NCBI GenBank assembly: GCA_036320915.1
Contig: JAXBDG010000007.1
Location: 2,294,001 to 2,358,000 of the forward strand
Direction of reading: 5' to 3'
DNA: 64,000 nt
From: Linnemannia elongata
Taxonomy: Eukaryota; Mortierellomycota; Mortierellomycetes; Mortierellales; Mortierellaceae
Numbering within the stretch: position 1 is the first letter of the stretch; every line of letters starts with the position of its first letter. The position numbers were made by a program, and so were the translations under genes. Positions 9,596 through 19,058 of this stretch are shown here, piece after piece. Under the pieces are notes generated by a model. That model had not been told where the DNA came from. It worked only from the letters and a program-made list of their open reading frames with translations, and did not search any database.

Positions 9596-10499
9596 AAACT
9601 CATTCTCTTGGACAGCACCTTTAAGAAAAACTCTTATCATTCCCACCAGGGATTAAATGCATACTTTTCGCCACCATCGTCGCCGCCCTTCATTTCTTCC
9701 CTCGTCATCCCTTCCCCCAGCTTCCACTACCCACGACATCAGGAAAAAAAATACCTCTAGTGATGAAGCTCAGTTCACCCATCATCCCTCTCCCTCTAGC
9801 CATTGCTACCATCCTGCCTCGCAAGTCCGCCGATGTCGCTCCAGCTGCCCTCTCCTCCTCCCAAAGCTCCGAGACCCCTTTGCTTGTAAGTCCAACTTCA
9901 TGCCTAACTTTAAGGCCGAGGTCGCAAGGCTCCGGCTCGTTACGTTTTCTCTACTAGTTGGCATTGTCTTTTTTTTTTTTTTTTTTTTTTTTGTTTTGGG
10001 CTTGCTTTGAGCCTACCTGAGTTGTAGATGACCACACCTCACTCTATCAAAAACGCGCTATGTCAGTGGACATACCACCCTATATCTTTTGAAATACGGT
10101 CTTGTAGAGACCGAAACCGAAGAAATACGACTGAGGGATGGCATGACCTGTCTTTGCATTCTCCAAGATCCCAGCGACCACCTTTTGATTCGATATCGAC
10201 ATGAAAAGGCACCCTTTTCTAAAGCATGCACAAAGCGAGGCTGCTATTGTGATGGACATCTCGCAAAGAGAGGTATTTTTCAAAACCACTAAACACGTGT
10301 GCATCTAGCCTAACCGCTTTTATGTTTCCTCCACTCTCTTGACATATTTCTCTTATATTTTTTTTTAACCACGTCTTTCAAATTCAGTGGTTGGCCAATG
10401 ATGGCCAGTGATGGCCGATTGCGGTGATTGAGGGCTAGTTATGACGAGTAGTGCGCAACTGGTAGGAAACAACATATGAATATGTCAAAAGGGAGGACT
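9596..10499. other. No supported gene
   Basis: A short hydrophobic reading frame at 9763-9957 (MKLSSPIIPLPLAIATILPR) overlaps a GTAAGT at about 9891 and could be a first exon of a secreted peptide, but no continuing exon was found. A 24-nt T run lies at 9969-9992. At 10380-10445 there is a small direct-repeat patch of TGATGGCC. Nothing else is supported. Confidence 0.4.
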
Positions 10500-10576
10500 T
10501 GCTTGCAGTATGATAGAAAGAACTGACATTGTAGGGTCAAAAAGCAACGTCGCCATGAACGCTTTGGCTGCCCGCC

Positions 10577-10580
<4 letters not shown>
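10500..10580 (-). pseudogene. LSU rRNA 3'-domain fragment fused to an oligo(A) tract
   Basis: About 80 bp that read, on the minus strand, as diverged LSU rRNA (the AACTGG...GCAGCC...GCGTTCAT...GACGTTGC segment near the peptidyl-transferase/sarcin-ricin region). It starts at the same rRNA position as the other copies (AACTGGC). It is directly joined at that point to a 34-nt run of A (minus strand, 10612-10579). It is one of nine LSU-derived fragments in the window. Confidence 0.75.
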
Positions 10581-10615
<35 letters not shown>

Positions 10616-10645
10616 TGTGCAATCCTGTTTGGATTATTCACTAAC

Positions 10646-11182
10646 TCACAAAATCAAACAACATCCAGCTAGCGTATTGTCATGCACTTTGACTCCCAAA
10701 GCCCTGGCGCCATTGAGGAGACGTTCATCACTGTTATTTTTAGCCGACTCGTAAACAAAGGTGAACTTGGTGAACTGTTGTCCGTCTCTGGTTACTTGCG
10801 GTAGGCCCATCTGTAACAAGTCCACAGGCGGAATCTGAAGAAGAGTAAATCCAGTTGTACCAAGGGTCGTCTGGAAGAAGATGTTTCCCCACGTGAACGT
10901 CAAGTTATGATAATCTTCCAATCTTGTCATGGAGCCAGTCGACAGATGGACAAGGTGCCTGCCGTCCATCAAGCAGAAGTATTGGAGGCAACCCAATGTC
11001 AAATCGCCACTTTTTCGGATGCGTGTCTCGAGAAGAAAGTACCTCGGTGCGTCGAGTGCTTCTCTGTAGGTCACAGAGGAGACAGAGCAGTTGGTAGCGA
11101 CTGTGGGCAATCGACCAGTCCTTCTTTTCGTCTCGTGAGTCCTTGCCAAGTTGATGGCATCGGCGCCAGTGTATCTCGACAT
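10646..11182 (-). CDS. Hypothetical protein with a C-terminal CaaX box
   Basis: A 178-residue single-exon reading frame with normal-looking composition. I do not recognise the family. It ends in CCLIL, so the last four residues CLIL fit a CaaX prenylation signal. A Leu in the last position favours geranylgeranylation in known CaaX enzymes, which would put the protein on a membrane. No GTPase motifs or signal peptide are present. The 5' flank (11200-11400) is rich in GGCAGGGCAAGG-like repeats, and the 3' flank reaches an oligo(A) tract 33 nt after the stop. A small retrocopied or lineage-specific gene is possible. That it is a real gene is moderately likely. Confidence 0.45.
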   Translation of the reverse strand: MSRYTGADAINLARTHETKRRTGRLPTVATNCSVSSVTYREALDAPRYFLLETRIRKSGDLTLGCLQYFCLMDGRHLVHLSTGSMTRLEDYHNLTFTWGNIFFQTTLGTTGFTLLQIPPVDLLQMGLPQVTRDGQQFTKFTFVYESAKNNSDERLLNGARALGVKVHDNTLAGCCLIL

Positions 11183-11950
11183 TGTGATTTCAAATCGAGG
11201 TGGGGGAGAGGGACAGGACTGGTTCTTTCACGACGGCATTTAAGCAGGGAAACGCAGGGCAAGGCAGGGAAGGCTTGTCTTCTCACGAAGTGGGATCAAG
11301 GGCAAGAAATAGAAGGTAGGCGAGGAGACTCAAGGCAAGGCAGGGCAGGGTTGATTATCGGGGGCAGGGAAAGGAGGAAAAAGCCAAGCAAGGCTTCCAT
11401 TTTATACCTATTTAGACTTTTGAACTGTCAAATGGCAAAGCATGACAACCCCAGGGGCCGTGCACACTTGTTGCTACCTATTACCCCAACTAATTTTCAA
11501 AGGGTACAGAGGAAAAATAAAGACAGCGGCGTGAAAAGGCGGCGTGTTTTTTTTTTTTTTGATCTCCGTTAGCACTTTCACAAACCACATCAATGATATT
11601 AACAGGTTTTCTCGCCGGCTCGGCTAATAGACTCTCAAAATATGAGTTTAAACAGTAGACTCGACTTTGAGCAGTAATTCTTATCTCGAGCTGGTACTGT
11701 AGGTTAAACCTCATTTCCGAGTAAAGAAAGGGATGACTCCGTGACAGAAACAACAAACTATGCTAACCTAAGTAATCGAACTGAGTCTGCATCAAACCAA
11801 TTGATGAGGGCGAGACTTCAGCCGTCTGTCGTTAATTGAGGGCGGATCTGATACCCGTGTGTCGTTTCTCATTCATGTTTTATCCCCTATGATCGTCATA
11901 GCAGACAGAATACACACAATTAACCTGGGAACCTCAATGTACCGAGAGTG
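11183..11950. other. G-rich degenerate repeat and spacer
   Basis: Positions 11230-11385 contain scattered GGCAGGG / GCAAGGCAGG units, a degenerate short repeat upstream of the 10646-11182 gene. Positions 11400-11950 are AT-rich with no supported gene. Confidence 0.5.
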
Positions 11951-11954
11951 GTTA

Positions 11955-12235
11955 AGAAAGAGATCTGGGAAGGTTGGGAAAAATAACATGGTGTGGGTCA
12001 GGTGATGGTTCCTGAGATACGCCATCAATTTAATTAAGCCCGTATAGTGATGAATCAGACAACGATCGATCTCGCACCTCCGAGTGTTCCAAGACCTTTC
12101 AATCTGGTAAAGGACAACTATGAAAAATGCAATAGCAGGTACTTCTACTAATTTTTTTTTGCAAGACGGTTCCCTCTCCGTCGACGTTTGTGTTTCTTAA
12201 CAAATTGACTCTATAGATATGAATATCGTGACAAG
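11955..12235. repeat. Dispersed repeat, copy 2
   Basis: Diverged second copy of the element at 9270-9595, lacking an internal segment of about 25 bp after AACATGGTGTGGG. No coding capacity is seen. It sits at the left edge of the defensin-like peptide cluster. Confidence 0.6.
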
Positions 12236-12689
12236 TAAGGGTCGGCATCAAATGGACACTAATGTTGGGACGCTCAGAGGTGAAGAAAACAAGGCGCGAT
12301 GGATCAAGAACATGAACCAGAGCTGACAACAAAGGTGAAAGAGTCACGACGGAATGTGTAAGTAGACTGTATGCAACGGGTCAATAGTCAAAAAAACCAT
12401 GGCACGGTAGAAGAATGTCAGAATGCTACGCGTCAAAGGCCACCGTCATGAGCAGCAGGGTTTTCAAGTATATGTAACATTGATCTCACCAGGATAATTG
12501 GGCCGATTGCAATTTTATTTTCTTTGGTCAGAGATATGATAGCATGTTATCGGAAACATGATAAAAGGATGATGACGGGCATGGGTAGACACACAGAAAG
12601 AGCCTTCGTCGAAGGAAGATCGAAAGGAAAAACAAGAACTGACGCACCAGGGGGCTAACATAAATCAAGCATGTCAGAATACGTGTGGT

Positions 12690-12899
12690 CTAGTAGCACT
12701 GACACTCCTGGTTGAATAGCCCACCACAGTGTCCGCCTGACCTATGCAACACCACAATGCAGAATCGATTGCATTCACTACTGTTAAACTTCCAGCATCC
12801 ATGACCTGCTTCGACCCCTGGGAGACCGATCAGGGTGGTGGCGACCAATGCCACGACGGCAAAAAAAGAGTACTTGAACATGGGACGGGCAGTGGCCAT
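12690..12899 (-). CDS. Defensin-like secreted peptide (CS-alpha-beta), copy 1
   Basis: A 69-residue precursor. A signal peptide covers residues about 1-31 (hydrophobic core FFAVVALVATTLIGL, cleavage expected after VEA). The mature part is about 38 residues with six cysteines spaced C-x7-C-x3-C-x10-C-x7-C-x1-C. The C-x3-C followed by C...C-x1-C pattern and the G-x-C (GHC) core are the marks of CS-alpha-beta defensins. Such fungal peptides are secreted and typically antimicrobial; activity here is inferred only. It has two paralogues at 15719 and 17290 with identical spacing but is the most diverged. An in-frame second Met at residue 7 could also be the start. A 5'-UTR intron is likely: GTAAAA donor after CGCAG near 13090, and TCTCAG acceptor just before the ATG. 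Confidence 0.82.
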   Translation of the reverse strand: MATARPMFKYSFFAVVALVATTLIGLPGVEAGHGCWKFNSSECNRFCIVVLHRSGGHCGGLFNQECQCY

Positions 12900-14367
12900 T
12901 GTTAGTGCTGAGAGATAGGGGGGAAATGAAGTTTTAATTGCTTAAGACTTGCTTGCTTGTATGCTAATAGGAAAGTTTGATCGGCGAATGTCGTTCTACA
13001 TCAGTTGTCGGTGGTCATCATGTCTCCATGCTGTTATTACTGTTGGTGGCGTGAAATAATGCTTTGTTTGTGAAAGATTTTACCTGCGAGGTGATCGTTG
13101 TGCACGGCTTGTCTGTGCTTGTGGGCTCTGTGAAGGCTTGTGCGTACGAAGTTTACTTTTGAAGGCTGTTTCGTTTTGAGTTGTTGGTTTTTACATGCTG
13201 ATGCAGTGCTCTCTTTTATACATTTTTATTCGTATTCCTTTATTCAATTTACACGTCTATCCCAACAGTGGTATCGACAGCCCATCCAGCAATATGATCA
13301 AGGAAGCTAAAGAGGAGAGGATGGGAGCGGCGTGAATTACAACAAAAAAATAGCGTCTCTAAAAGAGATGGCAAATTTCGACAGGAGAGAATGGTATTGG
13401 ACACGGATCGAAGGGCTGTCCGTTTAGCAGCTCAGGCAAACGGCTAGGTGACTACCAGAAAAAGAAGGGCAAGAAATGGAATAAGCGGCATGGTTTAGAG
13501 CATCAAAAAGTGTTCCCTCATCAACCCGCCTTAAAGATGATGAAGGCAATATCGACAGTAAGGAAATTACCTGTAGCAGATCAAAGGGCTTTTCTTTTTT
13601 ACAGGTGACAAACGGCGATTGATATATAAATGACAAAATAAATAAATTTCAATTTCTAAAACCGTGAAATGATCAAAAAATACTGGCAAGGATAGGAAAA
13701 AAAAAGGTGTGACCCAGGGATATTACAAGGTTACATGGATGGTCACAAAGACAAAGCCCAACGAAAAGTGAAGTAGCATGCAATGAACGAAAAGAGAGAT
13801 CAAGAATATGGGGATAGGTCAATCAAAGGAAGGTTAGAAAGTTCCACGACGTCCAAGGATGAAAATGCATGGCGAAGAAAGGACGTGTTCAAACTCCAAG
13901 GTAGTAAAATGAAGTCAACGCCGTCCGAAGAATTTCTAGCTGCATGTACGAGTGACGGGGTAGAGAAAAGGGAGAGATGGAACGGGAAGGCACCAAAAGG
14001 CTGAAGAAAGGATGGATCTGAGGAGGGCTGTAAACGGGCCATGGGTGAAGGCACGAGGTGCACGGCTTTTTGTTATGTCTATCAACGCAAAATGGACTAT
14101 TCTGTTTACCGGGAAAAGAGCATGGGGGAGAAGGGAGGAGATGTAAAGTTGGACGCTTGTATACAAGGATCAGGATTGTCGATTTCTTTTAGACCTAAAT
14201 AACCTTACTGCAGGCATTGCAGCCAAGAGGTAAACCCGTAACAATGAACACGTAGCAGGTGATGATGAGAAACAGGAGCGCATATGACATCAGTGAGAAA
14301 GAAGAGTGAGTTCGTTTATTCTGCTATGACCAGACCTTAAATAAACTTAAGGTGATTGGAGTACGCT
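12900..14367. other. Spacer with probable 5' UTR of peptide copy 1
   Basis: Positions 12900-13200 contain the upstream region of the defensin-like gene. A GCGAGG...CGTTGTGCACGG block in it is shared with the upstream region of copy 2 (about 16115-16140). Positions 13200-14367 hold only AT-rich sequence and low-quality reading frames. Confidence 0.5.
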
Positions 14368-14412
14368 CTCGTTCTAGCAAGGATTCTGACTTAGAGGCGT
14401 TCAGCCATAAAA
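14368..14412 (-). pseudogene. Small LSU rRNA fragment
   Basis: About 40 bp matching the segment TTCTAGCA..TTCTGACTTAGAGG..GTTCAGCCATAA seen in the longer LSU copies at 31830, 39508 and 43258. It is reverse-oriented like them. It lies just downstream of the secreted-protein gene at 14440-14745 (minus strand), separated from its stop codon by 28 bp. Confidence 0.7.
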
Positions 14413-14439
14413 TCGTTGTCCCTCAATGAGACAAGCGAT

Positions 14440-14745
14440 CTAAGGGCACAAAGCAATGTAGACAGAATAGATGCGCGGCTTAGTGACAGTCAGAGGCGTC
14501 GGACCTTTTTCCAGGAGCGTTCTGCAGCCGCGCTTGCCGTAGGTTTCGATCTCGCCGTGGTCAGATGCACCAACAACATCCACTACAGCGACATCCTTTG
14601 GAATTCCAGCGGGGACTGTGTAGCACTGCTCGGCAATAACATCTCGGCTGGATTGGGTGCCATCAGTGTACTTGTAAGTGAGCGTGCAGGCGGCCATGGC
14701 CAGAGAGGCGGCAGTGCAAAGGAGAGCGAACGAGCGAACCAACAT
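14440..14745 (-). CDS. Small secreted cysteine-containing protein
   Basis: A 101-residue precursor with a clear signal peptide (residues 1-18, SFALLCTAASLAMA) and a mature part of about 82 residues with four cysteines (residues about 20, 41, 74 and 100), enough for two disulfides. It is predicted to be beta-rich (ACTLTYKYTDGTQSS, GEIETYGKRGCRTLLEKG). The overall look recalls small secreted crystallin-fold proteins of fungi, but I cannot assign a family. It lies inside the defensin-like cluster, in the same orientation. The start is the only ATG preceding the signal peptide. Confidence 0.65.
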   Translation of the reverse strand: MLVRSFALLCTAASLAMAACTLTYKYTDGTQSSRDVIAEQCYTVPAGIPKDVAVVDVVGASDHGEIETYGKRGCRTLLEKGPTPLTVTKPRIYSVYIALCP

Positions 14746-15718
14746 CGCTGATACTAGATTTTTTTGTGAGGCGGTGTTTGGGAAGTTTGTTAGAGTTGTG
14801 TTGTGTTCTAATGGAAGGAGGGTCCAGTAAATTAAAGGTTTGTTGAGGTGATATGAGTGCAGGTTTTGAGGAAGGATCAGATGTGTGTCGCTGCAGAATG
14901 CTGGGTATGTGCGAGTTTATATACGTGAAGGAAGCTGTAAAAGAAAACGAAACAAGCCTATTTGGTCCTGTAGAGAAAACTCAAAGTATTAGATCACAAA
15001 AGAGTAAAGGCATGCTAAAAAGAGGAGGATAAACAACCGAGGGCATTCTCAATAAAGAGGGACCGAAATCGCAAGATCAAAGGGCAGCATCAAGGGCATT
15101 ATGCAAAAAACAGAAGAGGAAAAGGGACAACAGCCCAAGCCGTTATGGGATCAAAAGTAGTACCTAGAAGAAACAGAGGAGATAAGTCAGGAAAGTAGGG
15201 CTAATGGATGGCCCGGAAAAGACAGTCCAATGGGAAGTGAGTCGTCAGAACGAAGAGCAAGCATGATCAAAAGTCGAACAGGAGATATATCGGAGTTGCA
15301 AATTGTCCACGGATAAGAGAACAACGTCCTGAAGTTCAGGCAAAAGAATGTCGACTCTGCAAAATCCAAGAAAAGAAGGTTTACAACCAAAGGTTGGACA
15401 TTGCTATTGTGGATGGAATGGTCCCTAAAAGGAGAAGTAGTACGATCGACACTCCCCGCGTAAACTTAAAATAGCTTAGATGCGAAGAACGCCAATTGGA
15501 GTGTTGTGGAATGCGTCGGGGTGTTTATTTCTTAAACCATTAACATCACTTTAGTTTGAGGGAAAACAAGGATGAAAAGAAATAGTTATCAAGAACAGAA
15601 TCCAGGGAGACGATAACATACGAGAAGGACGCATGTGAAGTTCCGCTTCACTGAAATAAAGAGTGGGAAAAAAGGACACGGTCACCGTCACTCTTGGTGA
15701 GCCTAGGTAGTGGGCCTG
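14746..15718. other. Spacer
   Basis: Upstream region of the 14440-14745 gene followed by AT-rich sequence with no supported gene or recognised repeat. Confidence 0.5.
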
Positions 15719-15931
15719 CTAGTTATCGCAAATACACTCCTGCCACAACCATCCTCCGCAGTGACCTGCCCTCTTGCCCAAAACCTCATGGCAAAATCGG
15801 TCGCATTCGTCATCGCTGCCAGTCCAGCATTCATGACCGGCCTCAACTCCGATACCGAGTATAGCGGTGGCGACCAGGGCGACGACAATAAAGAGGGTGT
15901 ACTTGGTCATGGGGCGGGCGGCGACGACCAT
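15719..15931 (-). CDS. Defensin-like secreted peptide (CS-alpha-beta), copy 2
   Basis: A 70-residue precursor. The signal peptide (core YTLFIVVALVATAILGI) ends at VEA, followed by a mature peptide of about 38 residues with the spacing C-x7-C-x3-C-x10-C-x7-C-x1-C and a GHC core. The acidic loop before the second Cys (GSDDEC) and the CHEVL-KRAGHC helix are shared almost unchanged with copy 3 at 17290, so this pair duplicated more recently than copy 1. It is probably an extracellular antimicrobial peptide by family resemblance. A likely 5'-UTR intron has a GTATAC donor at the position equivalent to copy 1 and a GTCAG acceptor about 15 nt before the ATG. The ATG at 15931 is preceded by CAACA as in copy 1. 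Confidence 0.87.
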   Translation of the reverse strand: MVVAARPMTKYTLFIVVALVATAILGIGVEAGHECWTGSDDECDRFCHEVLGKRAGHCGGWLWQECICDN

Positions 15932-17289
15932 TGTTGATAAAAATCTGACAGGTGGAAGGAGGTGTGCTTTGTGGTACTGGCTTGCTAATAGGTGTAATGA
16001 TTGAGGGGTGGTGGTTCATGTTAGCTGCATGTTGTATATTGGCCAGTTCCTTCGCTGCTATTGCAATCAGAAAGGCGAAAGGATGATTTATTCGCAAAAG
16101 GATCACGTATACTTGCGAGGGTTTCGTTGTGCACGGTTCTTGTGGAAAGGTTTGCTCTTGTCGGTCTTTGGAAGGGGTTTGTGCGGATGTGATGTAATGG
16201 GAAAGAAAATATCTGGTTGATATGTGATCAAGGGTTGCAGGTTAAAGTTGTATCCTCTCTCTTTATACCATTTTTTTTTGGTTCATCGTTCATTCGTTTC
16301 TCACATATTTTTGCCTAAAGATAACAACAGCCCACATGGGAATCTGGTCAGGGAAAACGATGGGCAAGAGGAGGAGGGAAAGGGAACAGCGTGGGTTACA
16401 ACGGTACAATTAGCTCTCACAGAGAGCGAAGTCCAACGTTGACACAATGAAATAGGACTAGACATGCATCAATGGGCTGTTAGTTTAACAGAACGGACGA
16501 ATGCAAAAGCGGTCTCAAAAGTAGGAGGAAGAGACGGCGTGAGCGGCGTGTGTTGCAGTAGCTAAAAATCCTCTCATTAACGCCTCTCAAAGTCAAATTT
16601 CAACACCAATGTAATGACAGTTAAGATCAAAGGGCCCTCTGTTAGTGGCATTCGAGAAACGGCGAGAGAACAAAATGCACTATAAAAAATACACAGACCA
16701 AGAGCCGTTTCAAGGCCAAAAAAAAAAAAAGGAGTCCAAGGCAATGTAATATGGCCAATGGAAAGAGAACGACAGTGCAAGGGTCTTGGCAGAAAAGAGC
16801 AAAAAGAGGGGGTGGTGGACAGTCATAAGGAACACCTACTGTGTGAGGGATGAGGTACAGAAAAAGGGAGGAAGGAGGAAGTTCATCAAAGGACTAATAA
16901 GATGGAGCAACTTTTTTTTATTTTAAACTTTGTCTGTTTGCTCCGAATCCTTTGCCGAGAAAGAAAAAGGGCAAGGATGAGAGTATATAGATGAACGCAT
17001 TCTTTAGAACTCGCAAGCAGCAAAGATCTTCAATTCTGAACAAACTTAAAATTATACTTTGTGCAACCTTGACAGATTACACCGTGTTGTGATTTTTTAT
17101 TTCTTTGGCCTGACTTTCTGCGCTCAAGAAGTAACAAGGTAGAAAAAAAGAAGTAGCTATCAAGAACAAGATCATAGAGAGGGGAGGAAATAATAAAGAA
17201 CGCGTACAGAGATCCGCATTATGGAATTAAAGAACTTGAATATGGCCAAAAAAGGACGCGACGAACCTTTGCCTAGCCTTCGCTCACTC
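15932..17289. other. Spacer between defensin-like copies 2 and 3
   Basis: Positions 15932-16200 are the upstream region of copy 2, with short blocks shared with copy 1's upstream region (CTTGCTAATAGG; CGTTGTGCACGG). The rest (16200-17289) has no supported gene. Confidence 0.5.
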
Positions 17290-17502
17290 CTAGTTATCGC
17301 AAATGCATGTCAATCCCATGAATCCTCCACAATGCCCAGCCCTCTTATGCAGGACCTCATGACAGAATCGATCGCATTCGTCATCACTGCCTGTCCAGCA
17401 TTCATGGCCGGCCTCAACGCCAGTACTGAGAATTGCAGTGGCGACCAGGGCGACGACGACAAAGAGAGTGTACTTGGTCATGGAGCGAGCGGCGACGGTC
17501 AT
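17290..17502 (-). CDS. Defensin-like secreted peptide (CS-alpha-beta), copy 3
   Basis: A 70-residue precursor nearly identical to copy 2 through the signal peptide and most of the mature region. It differs mainly between cysteines 4 and 5 (GGFMGLT versus GGWLWQE), which is the loop next to the gamma-core and usually the fast-evolving, activity-determining loop in defensins. Six cysteines with the same spacing as the other copies. A donor-like CAG|GTAAAT lies about 160 bp upstream, but no clear acceptor precedes the ATG, so the 5'-UTR intron is less certain here. Confidence 0.87.
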   Translation of the reverse strand: MTVAARSMTKYTLFVVVALVATAILSTGVEAGHECWTGSDDECDRFCHEVLHKRAGHCGGFMGLTCICDN

Positions 17503-18858
17503 TGTAAGGCGAAAAGATTGATTAGGGGGGGTTTTAGGTAGGTTGGTTTTGCTGTGTGGATGATAGAGTAATTCAAGCGTGTTTATGTTAGGTTGTGCTT
17601 GAACGAATATGCTACTCTTGTCCCTTATTGTCTGAGGAAACGATTTTGCTGCAATTGATTTACCTGAACGAGTTTCTTGCGAGAAGTATGCGAGAGAATT
17701 GTTGAGGACTGTAGCTTGAGAAGATTGTTGGCGACTTTGATGGAGGGTTGTCTTAGCGATGTCGTTGGGTTTTTATACCCATGTTGTTTCTTTCCTTCCT
17801 TTGATTCTCTCTCCATTTTCAGTGACCCAACAGCCCAACCGTCCCAAGAGCGCCGTCTACACTCGAGAAAGCCAGAATAGCCGAGCTACTTTGGTGAGGC
17901 TGCTATCTGTTAAAATTGAAAAGTTCTCTCGGCGGTGAGCGGCGTGTCTTTGATCTAGAAGAGCAGGAGATCAAGAAATAAACGAGGCGCGAGGCTGTGG
18001 GAAAAATAGAACTATCAGGTTCTACTCTAAAGTAGCCAGTGTCCACTCAAGAGAAAAATTCGGCAGTAGTAACACTTGCATGAAATGGTCTTTCCATTCT
18101 TGCGACTTACAGGCGGCGAAGGGACGACAATGCAAGAGAGTACAACAGCCTGTCCAGCAGTAAGATCACAAACGGGAGGGAGGGAAGATGAACAGGGCGG
18201 TAGCGTGGGGCTCAACAGCTAAGGAAAGCATCCCGTCAACCCTTCCTGAAATGAGGTAAAATGTTAGCACAAAGGACGTTGGTAGATAATAGACACAAAT
18301 CAACGGGCGGTTCATTTTTTTTTCACATTTGACGAACGTAAAGGCGGTAACAAGAGAAAAAAGGAGGACGAAGAGAGCGGCGCGAGCCAGCCGCATCGAG
18401 ACGCCCTGTCGGCTTTTGCCTAGGAGGCAGTCAATGTCAGAGTTGACAAATGATGGCGATAGTAACAACTGAGACCAGTGGGCTTTTCCACTTTATGATC
18501 ACCAGTGAAGTAAGGGAGGATAGCGTAAGAAAAAGAATCAGCTGTTCAAGTATCAAAAATTATACCGAGACCGGAGAAAAAGGAAATATAAAGTGATGCA
18601 CGGTATGGGATCAAAGCGTGAACAAAAGTCGACCATTGGAGCGGAAATGCTTCCAAGGCGTCCATCGAGGGAGATGAAGAAACGGTCTTGGCATCAGGGA
18701 TGTTACAAGGGAAGAGCAGAAAAGGAAAAGAAGGGCGGCGGACAACTAGCGGGCAAGAAATAATAAAAATGCTGCAGTTGAAAAGGAGTAAGGTGATCGA
18801 GAGCATTGAGAACACCAAGGTCACCCAAAAGGAAAAGGATCAAAGGAAAGGATCAACG

Positions 18859-18894
<36 letters not shown>

Positions 18895-19058
18895 GAACAC
18901 AGGAGAAATTATGTGACAATAGAAAAAGAAAAGAGCGATACTCATAAGAGGGGGTTTAAGTGTTTTATTATTTATTTGGTCACGTTGACCATGGAAGGGT
19001 AGGGTAGGAAGAAAAGAGGGAGAGGGTAAGTGAAAGAAGAACGAGCACAAAACATGAA
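17503..19058. other. Spacer with a 32-nt A run
   Basis: Upstream region of peptide copy 3, then about 1 kb with no supported gene. A 32-nt A run lies at 18861-18892, about 170 bp beyond the stop codon of the large minus-strand gene; on that gene's sense strand it is T, so it is not its poly(A) tail. Confidence 0.5.
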
